Source: Stappia indica
Lineage (GTDB): Bacteria; Pseudomonadota; Alphaproteobacteria; Rhizobiales; Stappiaceae
Length of the DNA: 64,000 nt
NCBI RefSeq assembly: GCF_009789575.1
Contig: NZ_CP046908.1
Coordinates: 434,001 to 498,000, forward strand
Direction: 5' to 3'
How positions within the stretch are numbered: the first letter of the stretch is position 1; each line of letters opens with the position of its first letter. The notes beneath the pieces are model-generated. The model was given only the letters and a program-made list of their open reading frames with translations. It was not told where the DNA came from and searched no databases. Below, in pieces: positions 36,848-44,708 of this stretch. The position numbers were made by a program, and so were the translations under genes.

Positions 36848-37294
36848 TCACTGCCTTCGCAAAGATACCGCCAGCGGCAGCAACAGCGCGGCGAGGAAGG
36901 CGGCCGCCTGGATCGCGCCATGGACCTGCGCGAAGCGGGCGAAATGGCGCGGCACGGGGATCGCGCACAGGAAGATCGCCACCAGCGCATCGCCGAGGGC
37001 AAGGCCCAGCCCCGTCAGCACGGCGAGCGCGACGGCCCGGCGCGGCGTCAGTAGCCCCCAGGGCAGCATGGCGGTGGCGAGCAGCCCGGCCGAGACCAGC
37101 CACACCGCCTCCAGCGCCGCGCCGGCAAGCGGGCCGGCAGCCGGGTCGACCAGCACCGCGCGGGCCGAACCGGACAGAAGATAGGCGGCGAGCAGGATCG
37201 CGAAGAAGCGGCAGGCGGCAAGGCGCAGCGCGGCACAGGGCGTGATGGCCGGCAGCACGCGGATCGCATCGGAGTCAGCGGTAGTGGCGGTCAT
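36848..37294 (-). CDS. Hypothetical four-helix membrane protein of the denitrification cluster
   Basis: The 148-residue product has about four membrane helices, including FFAILLAAYLLSGSARAVLV, AVWLVSAGLLATAMLPWGLL and AVALAVLTGLGLALGDALVA. A His-containing loop (PRHFARFAQVHG) precedes the last helix. No family is recognised. Its ATG overlaps the nnrS stop by 4 bp, so it is translationally coupled to nnrS and belongs to the pseudoazurin-nnrS transcript. A role in NO or copper-protein handling is only an inference from context. Confidence 0.7.
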   Translation of the reverse strand: MTATTADSDAIRVLPAITPCAALRLAACRFFAILLAAYLLSGSARAVLVDPAAGPLAGAALEAVWLVSAGLLATAMLPWGLLTPRRAVALAVLTGLGLALGDALVAIFLCAIPVPRHFARFAQVHGAIQAAAFLAALLLPLAVSLRRQ

Positions 37295-38499
37295 GGCCGG
37301 CGCACCGGCAGGCCCGGCCGCCACAGCAGCATGCGCGCATAGCCGGCGGCGAAGAGCAGATAGGCCAGCGCCCACAAAAGCGCGGCGCAGGCGAAGAGAT
37401 GCACCACCCAGTTGCCGCCGCCATTGCCAGCCAGGTTTCCGGCATAGGGCGCCAGCACCCGCGCCGCCGCGCCGAGCGCGACGAGCGCGTAGATCGCCAC
37501 TTCCAGCCGGCCGGCGGCCAGCGGATGGCCGGAATGGCCCCGGCTCGCCCGCGTCATCACGGCCAGCGTCATCATGCCGAAGGTGCCGGCCGTCCACACA
37601 TGGGCGGCGGCGGACGGCTCCAGCACGCCGGGCAGCAAGATCGACAGGCCTTCCAGCACGAAGCCGAGCGGCACGGTGGCAAAGCCCAGATGCAGGACGA
37701 GAAGCAGCGGATCGCTGCGCGTCGCCAGCCCGCACCAGCGCGACAGGCGCAAGCCATTGGCAAGGCCTGCCGCCAGCATCAACAGGGCCGTCGCAAGATG
37801 GCCCGGAACGGCGATCCACATGGCAAGGGCGGCTGCAGAGATCAGGATGGCGCCGCCATCGAGACGCGAGAACCCGGCAGGCAGCGAGAGGGCGCGCCGC
37901 TGCATCAGCCAGTTGCGGGTGAAGGCGGGAATGATCCGCCCGCCGATCAGCATGACGAGGAGGAGCACCACGGCGATACCGGCGCGCGCGGCATGGTCGG
38001 CAAAGCCGGTCAGCGCCGCTTCCGCATGGAAGGCAGCATTGGCAAACCCGTAGAGCGCCACGATGACGACGACGCGCAGGTTGCGCAAGTTTCCGCCGGC
38101 GATCACCTCGCGGGCGAAGACGGCGACCAGCGCGAGCGGAAAGGCGAGATCGACGGCCATCGCCGCCCAGGCGCCCGTCAGCGCCGAGAGCGTGACGGCG
38201 ATACGCCCGGCCAGCCACAGCAGCACCAGGGCGAAGAGCTCGCCGCCGGCGACCGGCGGGCGGCCGGTCCAGTTGGCGACCGCCGTCAGCGCAAAGCCGG
38301 CGATGATCGCCGAAACGCCGCCGAACAGCATGGTGTGGATGTGCCAGTCGCGCGGGATGAAGGCGGTCGGCAGCTCCAGATGGCCGGAAAGGATCGGGAT
38401 CCAGGCCAGCACCGACAGGGCCATCGACAGCGCGCCGAGGAAGAAGAAGGGGCGAAAGCCCCCGGTCAGCCAGTAGGTGTCGCGAAGGGATCTGCTCAT
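37291..38499 (-). CDS. nnrS: NnrS family membrane protein (copy 1)
   Basis: NnrS proteins are heme- and copper-containing membrane proteins linked to NO stress in denitrifiers. About 402 residues form roughly twelve hydrophobic segments. Family motifs are WLTGGFRPFFFLGALSMALS at the start, HIHTMLFGGVSAIIAGFALT (histidines near residue 55), GGRIIPAFTRNW, and VWTAGTFGMMTLAVMTRASR near the end. I chose the ATG at 38499 (GAGGAG upstream). An ATG at 38514 with AGGAGGGGC is equally possible and would add five residues. It lies 77-92 bp downstream of pseudoazurin on the same strand. Confidence 0.92.
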   Translation of the reverse strand: MSRSLRDTYWLTGGFRPFFFLGALSMALSVLAWIPILSGHLELPTAFIPRDWHIHTMLFGGVSAIIAGFALTAVANWTGRPPVAGGELFALVLLWLAGRIAVTLSALTGAWAAMAVDLAFPLALVAVFAREVIAGGNLRNLRVVVIVALYGFANAAFHAEAALTGFADHAARAGIAVVLLLVMLIGGRIIPAFTRNWLMQRRALSLPAGFSRLDGGAILISAAALAMWIAVPGHLATALLMLAAGLANGLRLSRWCGLATRSDPLLLVLHLGFATVPLGFVLEGLSILLPGVLEPSAAAHVWTAGTFGMMTLAVMTRASRGHSGHPLAAGRLEVAIYALVALGAAARVLAPYAGNLAGNGGGNWVVHLFACAALLWALAYLLFAAGYARMLLWRPGLPVRRP

Positions 38500-38590
38500 G
38501 CCCCGTCTCCTCATGCCCCTCCTGCTGAAAGGACGGCGCGAGGGGGGAGGTCGCGCGCCGTCCGGCCCGTCCGTTCTTGCAGCCGGCGGG

Positions 38591-39028
38591 TTACAGGCCG
38601 CCGAGCAGCTCCGCGAAGACCTTCTTGGCCTTGCCCGGCGTCTTCACCGTCTTGGCATCGTCGAGGTTCACCGGATCGCCGACGACGACGGCCGCGACCA
38701 TGCCCATGGCGAAATGCGGCTTGCACTTGATCCCGTAGACGCCTTCCTGGGTGAAGGTGAAGGAGACGTCCTTGTTCATCTTGCCGGCGAAGGCTTCGGC
38801 GCCCTCGGGCAGCATGCCCGGCACGGTCTCGGCATTGTGGCTGGGGTTGGTGGCGCGGAAATGCACCGTATCGCCGGGGGCGATCCTGATGAGGTCCGGC
38901 TCGAACACCATGACGCCCTTGGCGCCCTTGTTGAGCATCTTGACCTCGTGCTCTGCCGCCATGGCGGCGGTCCCCGACAGGGCGGCGACGGTGGCAAGGG
39001 CAAGGGCGAACATCCGTGCGTGTTTCAT
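38591..39028 (-). CDS. paz: Pseudoazurin (type I blue copper protein)
   Basis: Pseudoazurin carries electrons in the periplasm to copper nitrite reductase. The 145-residue precursor has a signal peptide (MFALALATVAALSGTAAMAA, about residues 6-25). The complete type I copper set follows: His64 (NPSHNAETVPG), Cys102, His105 and Met110 in KCKPHFAMGM. The spacing matches known pseudoazurins. A probable NnrR box lies 78 bp upstream of the ATG. It should be co-expressed with nirK and donate electrons to it; nnrS follows in the same transcript. Confidence 0.95.
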   Translation of the reverse strand: MKHARMFALALATVAALSGTAAMAAEHEVKMLNKGAKGVMVFEPDLIRIAPGDTVHFRATNPSHNAETVPGMLPEGAEAFAGKMNKDVSFTFTQEGVYGIKCKPHFAMGMVAAVVVGDPVNLDDAKTVKTPGKAKKVFAELLGGL

Positions 39029-39098
39029 CTCGGTCTCCATTGGGCGGACCACCGCGGTCCGTTGTCTGAAGGAATATTCGCCTTGCTGCGTTGCAACG

Positions 39099-39112
39099 TT
39101 GTGCCAGCGCAA
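39099..39112. promoter_or_regulatory. NnrR-type box upstream of pseudoazurin
   Basis: TTGTG-CCAG-CGCAA fits the TTGYG-N4-CRCAA pattern of NnrR/Nnr-type Crp-Fnr regulators. Its centre is about 78 bp before the pseudoazurin ATG, so it could activate transcription of pseudoazurin and nnrS. Confidence 0.65.
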
Positions 39113-39124
39113 AGTCCGCGAAAC

Positions 39125-40582
39125 TTATGGAATCTTGAAGAAATCCGAGGCCGTGACGCTCTCCCCGCTCACCGGGTCGGTGAGGCGGAACGCGATCGGC
39201 CCGGCAGCGGACGGCTCGGCGACGACGGTCGCCCGCAGCCGCCGGCTGCCCCGGTCGTCGAGCAGGACGGCAACGCCCCCGTCCCCCTCTCCGACATCGC
39301 TGACCGAGCGCAGCTCGGCATGGCCAGCGGCCTCGCCCTCGATGCTGAGCATCAAGGTGCCCCCTGCCCCGGCCACATGCGACACGCGGATCTCGTAGGC
39401 ATTGCGCACCCGCCCGTCGGACAGCTCCACCGCCACCGGATTGCGCTCATGGGCGACGCTGAGCGACAGGGTCGCGCGGGTCGCAACCACGGCAACGAGG
39501 GCAACGGCGGTCGCAAGGCCGGCCAGCGCCAGCGCCGCGGTCTTCGCCCGCACCAGCCGCACCGGCACGCGGGCCTCGCCCTTGCGGCCGCGCTCGATAT
39601 TGGTCCAGCTCTCGTAGTCGATCAGCCCGCGCGGCCGGTCGAGCTTCTGCATGGTCGTGTCGCAGGCATCGACGCACAGGCCGCAATTGATGCAGGCAAG
39701 GTTCGGCCCCTCGCGGATGTCGATGCCCATCGGGCAGACATTGACGCAGGCCATGCAGTCGACGCAGTCGCCGGCCGGCAGGCCGTTCGCGCGGGCCGCC
39801 GCCGCCTTCTTGGCGGACATGCGCGCCTCGCCGCGATAGTCGCGATAGGCGACGCTATAGGCCTCCGCATCCCAGACGGCGCCCTGCAGGCGCGGCCAGG
39901 GGCACATGTAGGTGCACATCTTCTCGCGGGCGAAGCCCGCGAGCGTATAGGTCGTGAGCGTCAGGGTCAGCACCGCGCCATAGGCGACGCTGGAGGCCTC
40001 GCCCGTGAAGATCTCGCGCAGAAGCGTCGGCGCATCGGCGAAATAGAGCGCGAAGGCACCGCCCGTCCCGGCGGCGATCACCAGCCAGATCGCATGCTTG
40101 ATGCCCTTCCGCAGGGCCCGCGCCGGCGTCATCGGCAGGTAGAGCTGGCGCAGCCGCTCGCGGCGGTCGCCCTCCAGCTGCCGTTCGACCCACAGGAAGA
40201 GATCGGTCCACACGGTCTGCGGGCAGAAGAAGCCGCACCAGATCCGGCCCGCCACCACGTTGGACAGGACCAGGACGATGGTCGCCAGCACCAGCAGGCC
40301 GGTCAGCAGGTAGAGCTCCTGCGGTCGCAGCTCCAGGCCCGCGAGATGGAAGCGCAGCTGCGAAAGATCGAACAGGATTGCCTGGGTGGGCTGGCCGGGA
40401 CCGCGGTCGTAGCGCAGGAACGGCAGCACATAGTAGAGCGCAAGGCACAAGCCGACGGCCGCCCATTTCAGCCGGCGGAAGCGGCCGCTGACCGATTGCG
40501 GCACGACCGGCTGGCCGGGACCGATGGCCGGCGCAGCGCCGATGCCGGGCTTGCGGTGCAAGGTGGTGGGGTGAAACGTCAT
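39125..40582 (-). CDS. ccoG: CcoG/FixG-type 4Fe-4S membrane protein
   Basis: CcoG reduces copper for assembly of cbb3 oxidases. The 485-residue protein has five or so membrane helices, the periplasm-facing motif WCGFFCPQTVWTDLF (about residues 108-122) and CTYMCPWPRLQ. Two ferredoxin-type clusters are CVDCMACVNVCPMGIDI and CINCGLCVDACDTTM. The C-terminal domain of about 120 residues is Ig-like (FixG_C), ending SDFFKIP. The ATG at 40582 was chosen to start the conserved MTFHPTTLHRKPG region. No ccoNOPQ lies in the window. A perfect NnrR-type box upstream suggests expression with denitrification genes, perhaps for NirK copper supply. Confidence 0.9.
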   Translation of the reverse strand: MTFHPTTLHRKPGIGAAPAIGPGQPVVPQSVSGRFRRLKWAAVGLCLALYYVLPFLRYDRGPGQPTQAILFDLSQLRFHLAGLELRPQELYLLTGLLVLATIVLVLSNVVAGRIWCGFFCPQTVWTDLFLWVERQLEGDRRERLRQLYLPMTPARALRKGIKHAIWLVIAAGTGGAFALYFADAPTLLREIFTGEASSVAYGAVLTLTLTTYTLAGFAREKMCTYMCPWPRLQGAVWDAEAYSVAYRDYRGEARMSAKKAAAARANGLPAGDCVDCMACVNVCPMGIDIREGPNLACINCGLCVDACDTTMQKLDRPRGLIDYESWTNIERGRKGEARVPVRLVRAKTAALALAGLATAVALVAVVATRATLSLSVAHERNPVAVELSDGRVRNAYEIRVSHVAGAGGTLMLSIEGEAAGHAELRSVSDVGEGDGGVAVLLDDRGSRRLRATVVAEPSAAGPIAFRLTDPVSGESVTASDFFKIP

Positions 40583-40691
40583 CGCCGGTCTCCGTCCGCC
40601 AGCAGGGGCAAGGGCGTCGCCGGAGCAACCGGTGAGCCCTCCCCTGGCTGCTGGCGACACCCAGCCTTAAGCGACAGGCGGCGAGCGCTCT

Positions 40692-40705
40692 TTGTGCCGG
40701 CACAA
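40692..40705. promoter_or_regulatory. NnrR-type box upstream of ccoG
   Basis: TTGTG-CCGG-CACAA is a perfect palindrome, extended to CTTTGTGCCGGCACAAAG. Its centre lies about 117 bp before the ccoG ATG, between ccoG and the upstream minus-strand gene. Confidence 0.65.
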
Positions 40706-40740
40706 AGAACGGGGCGAATTGGCGGGCACGGCGCGGGAGG

Positions 40741-41121
40741 TCAGCTCTGTCCGCTGCCGTCTTCCCTGCCGGACGGTTCCAGCCGCCCGGCCAGCATCTC
40801 CAGGCAGGCGGCACCTTCTAAGGCCGTGCGGCCGATGGTGCGGAACGTGTCGGCGATCAGCAGGCAATCGTCCGGCCCCAGTTGCTCGGCCGCCCCCTCG
40901 CGCAGGTCGTCGAGATAACCGATGAAGCCGGCAAGGCGCACCGCGCGGGTGCGGGCCGCCTCCATCAGCCGCCGACGCACGCGCCGCGCTTCCAGCTCGG
41001 CAAAGAGCGAGACCGCCCGCTCCACCTGGTCCTGACAGTCGCAGGGCAGTCCCATCTCGTGCAGCACATGGGCCAGCCGCGACAGCACGTCGTCGTCGCT
41101 GTCGGCAAGGGCCGGCCCCAT
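40741..41121 (-). CDS. Hypothetical 126-residue protein in the nirK-nirV operon
   Basis: No family is recognised. The product is soluble and mostly helical, with two cysteines close together (MGLPCDCQDQVERAV, about residues 24-38), an Arg-rich helix (EARRVRRRLMEAARTRAVRL) and a C-terminal helix with ACLEMLAGRLEP. Its ATG at 41121 is 5 bp after the nirV stop. An ATG at 41142 would overlap nirV by 16 bp and add seven residues. Third place in nirK-nirV-orf suggests a role in NirK maturation or nitrite metabolism, which is inference only. Confidence 0.65.
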   Translation of the reverse strand: MGPALADSDDDVLSRLAHVLHEMGLPCDCQDQVERAVSLFAELEARRVRRRLMEAARTRAVRLAGFIGYLDDLREGAAEQLGPDDCLLIADTFRTIGRTALEGAACLEMLAGRLEPSGREDGSGQS

Positions 41122-41126
41122 GCCGC

Positions 41127-41981
41127 TCACAGGCCGATCCATGTCTTCAAGCGCTGCAGGGCACCAGGCTCGTCGCGCACGAGGCGAATGCCGAGATTGG
41201 CGGGCGGAATGCCGACCGAGCAGGCGCCGGCCTTGGGATCGCGGAAGAAGGTGGTCATGTAGGCCCGGTGGCTGCCTTGCGCGATGCGGATGCCGCAGTT
41301 CTCGACGATGCTTTCGGCATCCGTGACCGGGTCGAAGCGATGGCGCAGGTAGCAGCTGTCGGTCCATTCCCAGACATTGCCGCCCATATCGAGCAGGCCC
41401 TGCTCGTTGCTGCCGAAATGGCCGACCGCCCGCGGCGCCGGATCGACCTCGGCACCGCGCGCGGTCTCCGCCTCGTAAAGCGCGATCCAGCGCCGCGAGG
41501 GATCCTGCGCATCGGCAACATCTGTCAGCGCGTCGTCGCGATAGCGGCTGCCGGCGGCGAGCGCCCATTCCCGGTCGGTCGGCAGGCGCCACCGCTCGCC
41601 GGTGTCCCGGCTGAACCAGGCGGCATAGGCGGCCGCATCGTACCAGTTGACGCCGACGACCGGCATCTCCGGATCCTGCGGCGCATCGAGGGCAAGACAG
41701 CCCCCGGCCTCGACGCAGCGCCCATATTCGCCCGCTGTTACCTGGCGGCGCATGATCTCGAAGGGACGGGTGAGCGAGATCTTCTCCAGCGGCGCGTTGG
41801 TCGCCGTCCGGCCGACGAGATATTCGCCCGGCAGGCGGTAGGTGATGCTGCTTTCCTCGATGCGCACCACCTCCGGCGCGCCCGCCGGTTCGGATGCTCC
41901 CGGCAGCGCCGCGCCGGCAACAAATGGCAGCGACAGGACCGCAACAAGCGGCAGGAGCGTCGTTTTCCCTTTTGCGAACAT
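41127..41981 (-). CDS. nirV: NirV-like formylglycine-generating-enzyme-domain (SUMF1) protein
   Basis: NirV is the SUMF1-domain protein often encoded next to nirK; its exact role is unsettled. The 284-residue precursor has a signal peptide (LLPLVAVLSLPFVAGAALPG). The domain motifs are EIMRRQVTAGEYGRCVEAGG, MPVVGVNWYDAAAYAAWFSR, RWRLPTDREWALAA, LLDMGGNVWEWTDSCY and a final GIRLVRDE. The cysteine pair of true formylglycine-generating enzymes is not evident, as in other NirV. The ATG at 41981 follows GGAGAGG. It starts 65 bp after the nirK stop, in one operon. Confidence 0.88.
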   Translation of the reverse strand: MFAKGKTTLLPLVAVLSLPFVAGAALPGASEPAGAPEVVRIEESSITYRLPGEYLVGRTATNAPLEKISLTRPFEIMRRQVTAGEYGRCVEAGGCLALDAPQDPEMPVVGVNWYDAAAYAAWFSRDTGERWRLPTDREWALAAGSRYRDDALTDVADAQDPSRRWIALYEAETARGAEVDPAPRAVGHFGSNEQGLLDMGGNVWEWTDSCYLRHRFDPVTDAESIVENCGIRIAQGSHRAYMTTFFRDPKAGACSVGIPPANLGIRLVRDEPGALQRLKTWIGL

Positions 41982-42046
41982 GGCAGCCTCTCCCCGGTTG
42001 GCAAGGCGACAGCCCGCGATGGCGGGCTGTCGTTTCGGCTTGGCGG

Positions 42047-43174
42047 TTACTGGACCGCGATGGGGGCCGGTGCGCTGACCTGCATCATCAGGTCGTTGTT
42101 CCACTGGCCCTCGACCTTGACGTGGCCGGTGGCGCCGAGTTCGGCCGCCTCGATGAGGTTGTGGTTCACATAGGCGTAGATGCCCGGCTGCAGGAACTCG
42201 TAGATCGCCACCGCCGCGCTGCCGCCGCGCACGAACCAGGTCTCCAGGTCGCGCTCGGGCGGGTTGACGAACTTGCCGGTCTCCCAGACCAGGTCGCCAT
42301 GGCCGCCGATCAGGTGCGGACGGGTGTCGCGGTTGGCGGTGCTGTGGATGAACATCACCTTCTCGCCGACCTTCGCGGTCATGGCGTTATCGCCGGTCAG
42401 GGCGTTCTTCGAACCGTTGAAGACCACATGGGTCGGGATCAGCCCGCGCATCACGTCCAGCGTGTCGGCATACGATTCGCCGACGCTCTCGTAGGTCCTG
42501 TAGTTGCCGTTCTCGTCCTTCGGGATGTAGAGGTCGAACTCGCCGATCGTGTAGACGGTGTCGTAGGCAACGGGATTGCCCCGCTCGTCCTTCAGTCCGT
42601 CGCGCGGCAGCACCATCAGCGTGCCGCTCATGCCCGACACCACATGCCAGGGCACCATGCCCGGAGGCGCGCAGTGATAGACGAAGGTGCCCGTGCGGGT
42701 CGCCTTGAAGCGCAGCGTCGCCTGCTCGCCCGGATTGATCAGGGTCAGGGCAGCGCCGCCGAGCGCGCCGGTGGCGGCGTGGAAGTCGATATTGTGGGGC
42801 ATCTCGTTGGTCTCGGGATTGACCAAGGTCAGCTCCACGTAATCGCCCTCATGGACAACCATGGTCGGTCCGGGCATCGTGCCGTTGAAGGTCATCGCCT
42901 GGAACGTCGTTCCCTGGTCATCGACGACGACCGTCTTCTCCTCGATGGTCATGGTGAATTCGACGATCTTCGGGGCGCCCTGGGCAACCCGGTCGTGGTC
43001 CATCACGGCGGGCGGCGCCACCAGGGTCGCCTGCACTCGCTCCAGGGTCGCGGTCTGATCCGGCAGGTCCAGCGCATTCAGCGTCGGGTTTGCCGTTTCG
43101 TCGGCCAGGACCGGGACGACCGCCATCAGAGTGGCCATTGCGGTCCCGATCAGTGCGGTACGTCTCGTGATCAT
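42047..43174 (-). CDS. nirK: Copper-containing nitrite reductase
   Basis: NirK reduces nitrite to NO in the periplasm, the committing step of denitrification. The 375-residue precursor has all copper ligands. Type 1 uses His127, Cys168, His177 and Met182 ([12 protein letters not shown] and [16 protein letters not shown]). Type 2 uses His132, His167 and His338 (YVNHNLIEA). The catalytic pair is Asp130 and His287 ([10 protein letters not shown]). The N-terminus [20 protein letters not shown] has a twin-arginine motif, so Tat export is likely. GGAAAGGAAT precedes the ATG. An NnrR-type box lies about 76 bp upstream, shared with divergent nnrR. nirV and a small unknown gene follow. Confidence 0.97.
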   Translation of the reverse strand: MITRRTALIGTAMATLMAVVPVLADETANPTLNALDLPDQTATLERVQATLVAPPAVMDHDRVAQGAPKIVEFTMTIEEKTVVVDDQGTTFQAMTFNGTMPGPTMVVHEGDYVELTLVNPETNEMPHNIDFHAATGALGGAALTLINPGEQATLRFKATRTGTFVYHCAPPGMVPWHVVSGMSGTLMVLPRDGLKDERGNPVAYDTVYTIGEFDLYIPKDENGNYRTYESVGESYADTLDVMRGLIPTHVVFNGSKNALTGDNAMTAKVGEKVMFIHSTANRDTRPHLIGGHGDLVWETGKFVNPPERDLETWFVRGGSAAVAIYEFLQPGIYAYVNHNLIEAAELGATGHVKVEGQWNNDLMMQVSAPAPIAVQ

Positions 43175-43243
43175 GATGTATTCCTTTCCTGTCGTGCGTC
43201 GTTTTCGACAAGTTCAGGAAACACCTGCTCGGAGATTTTCTTT

Positions 43244-43257
43244 TTGCGAAAAGGCAA
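43244..43257. promoter_or_regulatory. NnrR-type box between nirK and nnrR
   Basis: TTGCG-AAAA-GGCAA differs from the TTGCG-N4-CGCAA palindrome at one position. It lies 76 bp before the nirK ATG and 71 bp before the nnrR ATG, so one site could control both divergent genes. Confidence 0.6.
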
Positions 43258-43321
43258 ACAAGGCCGGCATCCAAGACCGGACCCCCTGCGACAAAATGGC
43301 ATCTGAGGAGGGAACCACGGA

Positions 43322-44026
43322 ATGCCGCCTGCACAACTTGACCGATCCCTGATCCGGGACCTGACGATCTTCCAGTCGATGTCGGACGAGGACCTCGACG
43401 CGGTGCTGGCCATCGCGGTCAGCCGCAGATACGCCATCGGCGCGACCGTCTTCGCGCAAGGCGAACCGGCGAGCGAGTTCTTCGCTCTCCTGCACGGCCG
43501 ACTGAAGGTGGTGCAGACGACGCCGGACGGGCAGCAGGTGGTGGTGCGCCATGTCAGCCCCGGCGACATCTTCGGCATTGCCAAGGCGATGCGGCGCACG
43601 GACTATCCGGCGACCGCCTCCGCCGTGGTCGACAGCCTCGCCCTCGTCTGGCCGTCCAGCCAGTGGGACGCCTTCATCGCCCGCAGCCCCGTGTTGGCGA
43701 TGAATGCGCTGCAGACGGTGGGGCAACGCCTGCAGGACGCGCATACGCGCATCCGCGAGCTGTCGACGGAGGAAGTGGAGCGGCGCGTGGCGCATGCGCT
43801 GCTGCGCCTAGTCAACCAGGCGGGCCGCAAGACCGAGGACGGCATCCTCATCGACTTCCCCGTCACGCGGCAGGACATCGCCGAGATGACCGGCACGACC
43901 CTTCACACGGTGAGCCGGGTGATGACCTCATGGGAAGCCCAGGGGCTGGTCTCCAGCGCCCGCAAGAAGGTGATCGTGTGCAACGCGCACAAGCTGTTCA
44001 TGCTTGCCGAGCGTTCGGACGACTGA
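43322..44026 (+). CDS. nnrR: Crp/Fnr-family NO-responsive regulator NnrR
   Basis: The 234-residue protein has a cyclic-nucleotide-like sensor domain (IFQSMSDEDLDAVLAIAVSR to ASAVVDSLALVW, about 18-112), a long dimerisation helix and a Crp-type helix-turn-helix (DFPVTRQDIAEMTGTTLHTVSRVM, about 178-201). It lacks the N-terminal cysteines of Fnr, which fits NnrR/Nnr proteins that sense NO through heme. It is divergent from nirK, as in other denitrifying alphaproteobacteria. The DNA-recognition helix (TTLHTVSRVM) fits TTG-N8-CAA boxes found around this cluster. The 3' end overlaps the convergent DUF6522-like gene by 29 bp. Confidence 0.88.
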   Translation: MPPAQLDRSLIRDLTIFQSMSDEDLDAVLAIAVSRRYAIGATVFAQGEPASEFFALLHGRLKVVQTTPDGQQVVVRHVSPGDIFGIAKAMRRTDYPATASAVVDSLALVWPSSQWDAFIARSPVLAMNALQTVGQRLQDAHTRIRELSTEEVERRVAHALLRLVNQAGRKTEDGILIDFPVTRQDIAEMTGTTLHTVSRVMTSWEAQGLVSSARKKVIVCNAHKLFMLAERSDD

Positions 44027-44330
44027 TCCCTCCGCCCGGCGGCATGCGCATCTCGCGCGGCAGCGGCCGGTCGCCGAAGTCGACCAGCGAACGGCGGAGA
44101 GGACGGCCCTGCTCGTCGGTTATGACCGTCAGCCGGGCATTGGCATGGAACGCTTCCAGCCGCCATGTCCCGGCATCCTCGTCGATGCCGCGATAGAGCC
44201 GCCCTGTCACCGCACCGGCGCGAAGCCGTTCGCGGAAGTCTTCCGCAGACAGGCCGAACCCTTCGGCCAGCACGTCGGCATCGATGGCGAAGTCGCCTGG
44301 GACGGCTGCGTCCGTGGTGGTGTCGGCCAT
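43998..44330 (-). CDS. Small DUF6522-like protein of the denitrification cluster
   Basis: The 110-residue cytoplasmic protein (MADTTTDAAVPGDFAIDADV to GGGISRPNARQA) resembles small proteins I associate with DUF6522 in denitrifying alphaproteobacteria; that label is from memory and tentative. Visible segments are GFGLSAEDFRERLRAGAVTG and GTWRLEAFHANARLTVITDE. It starts 4 bp after the DUF1858 gene stop, so the two form an operon. The 3' end overlaps nnrR by 29 bp in the opposite direction. Function is unknown. Confidence 0.65.
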   Translation of the reverse strand: MADTTTDAAVPGDFAIDADVLAEGFGLSAEDFRERLRAGAVTGRLYRGIDEDAGTWRLEAFHANARLTVITDEQGRPLRRSLVDFGDRPLPREMRMPPGGGISRPNARQA

Positions 44331-44334
44331 GACG

Positions 44335-44574
44335 TCACGCAGCGCCGGCAATGGCGGCATCGAGCTCGCCGAGGAACCGCTCGAGGGGGATGCCATGTTC
44401 GCGGCAGGCCTCCTCGACGTCGTGGATGCGCGCGACCGGACAGCCGATGCACATCATCTTGTGACGGATGAACACGGCGATGGTGGCGCGGTAGTCGCTC
44501 ATCAAGTCCCCGACAAGCGTCTCCGGCCCGACCCTTCTGGCCGCTCCGGCGGTGGAACCCTGATAGCTGGACAT
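44335..44574 (-). CDS. DUF1858-domain protein (CxxC)
   Basis: The 79-residue protein matches the DUF1858 pattern: LVGDLMSDYRATIAVFIRHKMMCIGCPVARIHDVEEACRE, where MMCIGCP holds the redox CxxC and HDVEEACREHG follows. Such domains sit beside NO- and hybrid-cluster-related proteins and may bind a metal or form a disulfide. It is divergent from nnrS copy 2, with an NnrR-type box midway between the two start codons. Its role is unknown. Confidence 0.82.
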   Translation of the reverse strand: MSSYQGSTAGAARRVGPETLVGDLMSDYRATIAVFIRHKMMCIGCPVARIHDVEEACREHGIPLERFLGELDAAIAGAA

Positions 44575-44633
44575 GGGAGAACTCCCTTTGCAACGTCAGG
44601 CATCATTCTAAGGCGTGTCCGCTGTCCTCGTCT

Positions 44634-44647
44634 TTGCGCGGGAGCAA
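44634..44647. promoter_or_regulatory. NnrR-type box between DUF1858 gene and nnrS copy 2
   Basis: TTGCG-CGGG-AGCAA differs from the TTGCG-N4-CGCAA consensus at one position. Its centre is 66 bp before the DUF1858 ATG and 68 bp before the nnrS ATG at 44709, an almost symmetrical placement for divergent control. Confidence 0.55.
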
Positions 44648-44708
44648 CGAAGCCGGCGGAATCCCCGGCTAGGTCTGCAAGCATCCCCCACGTGCAAGGA
44701 TGCCGGCC

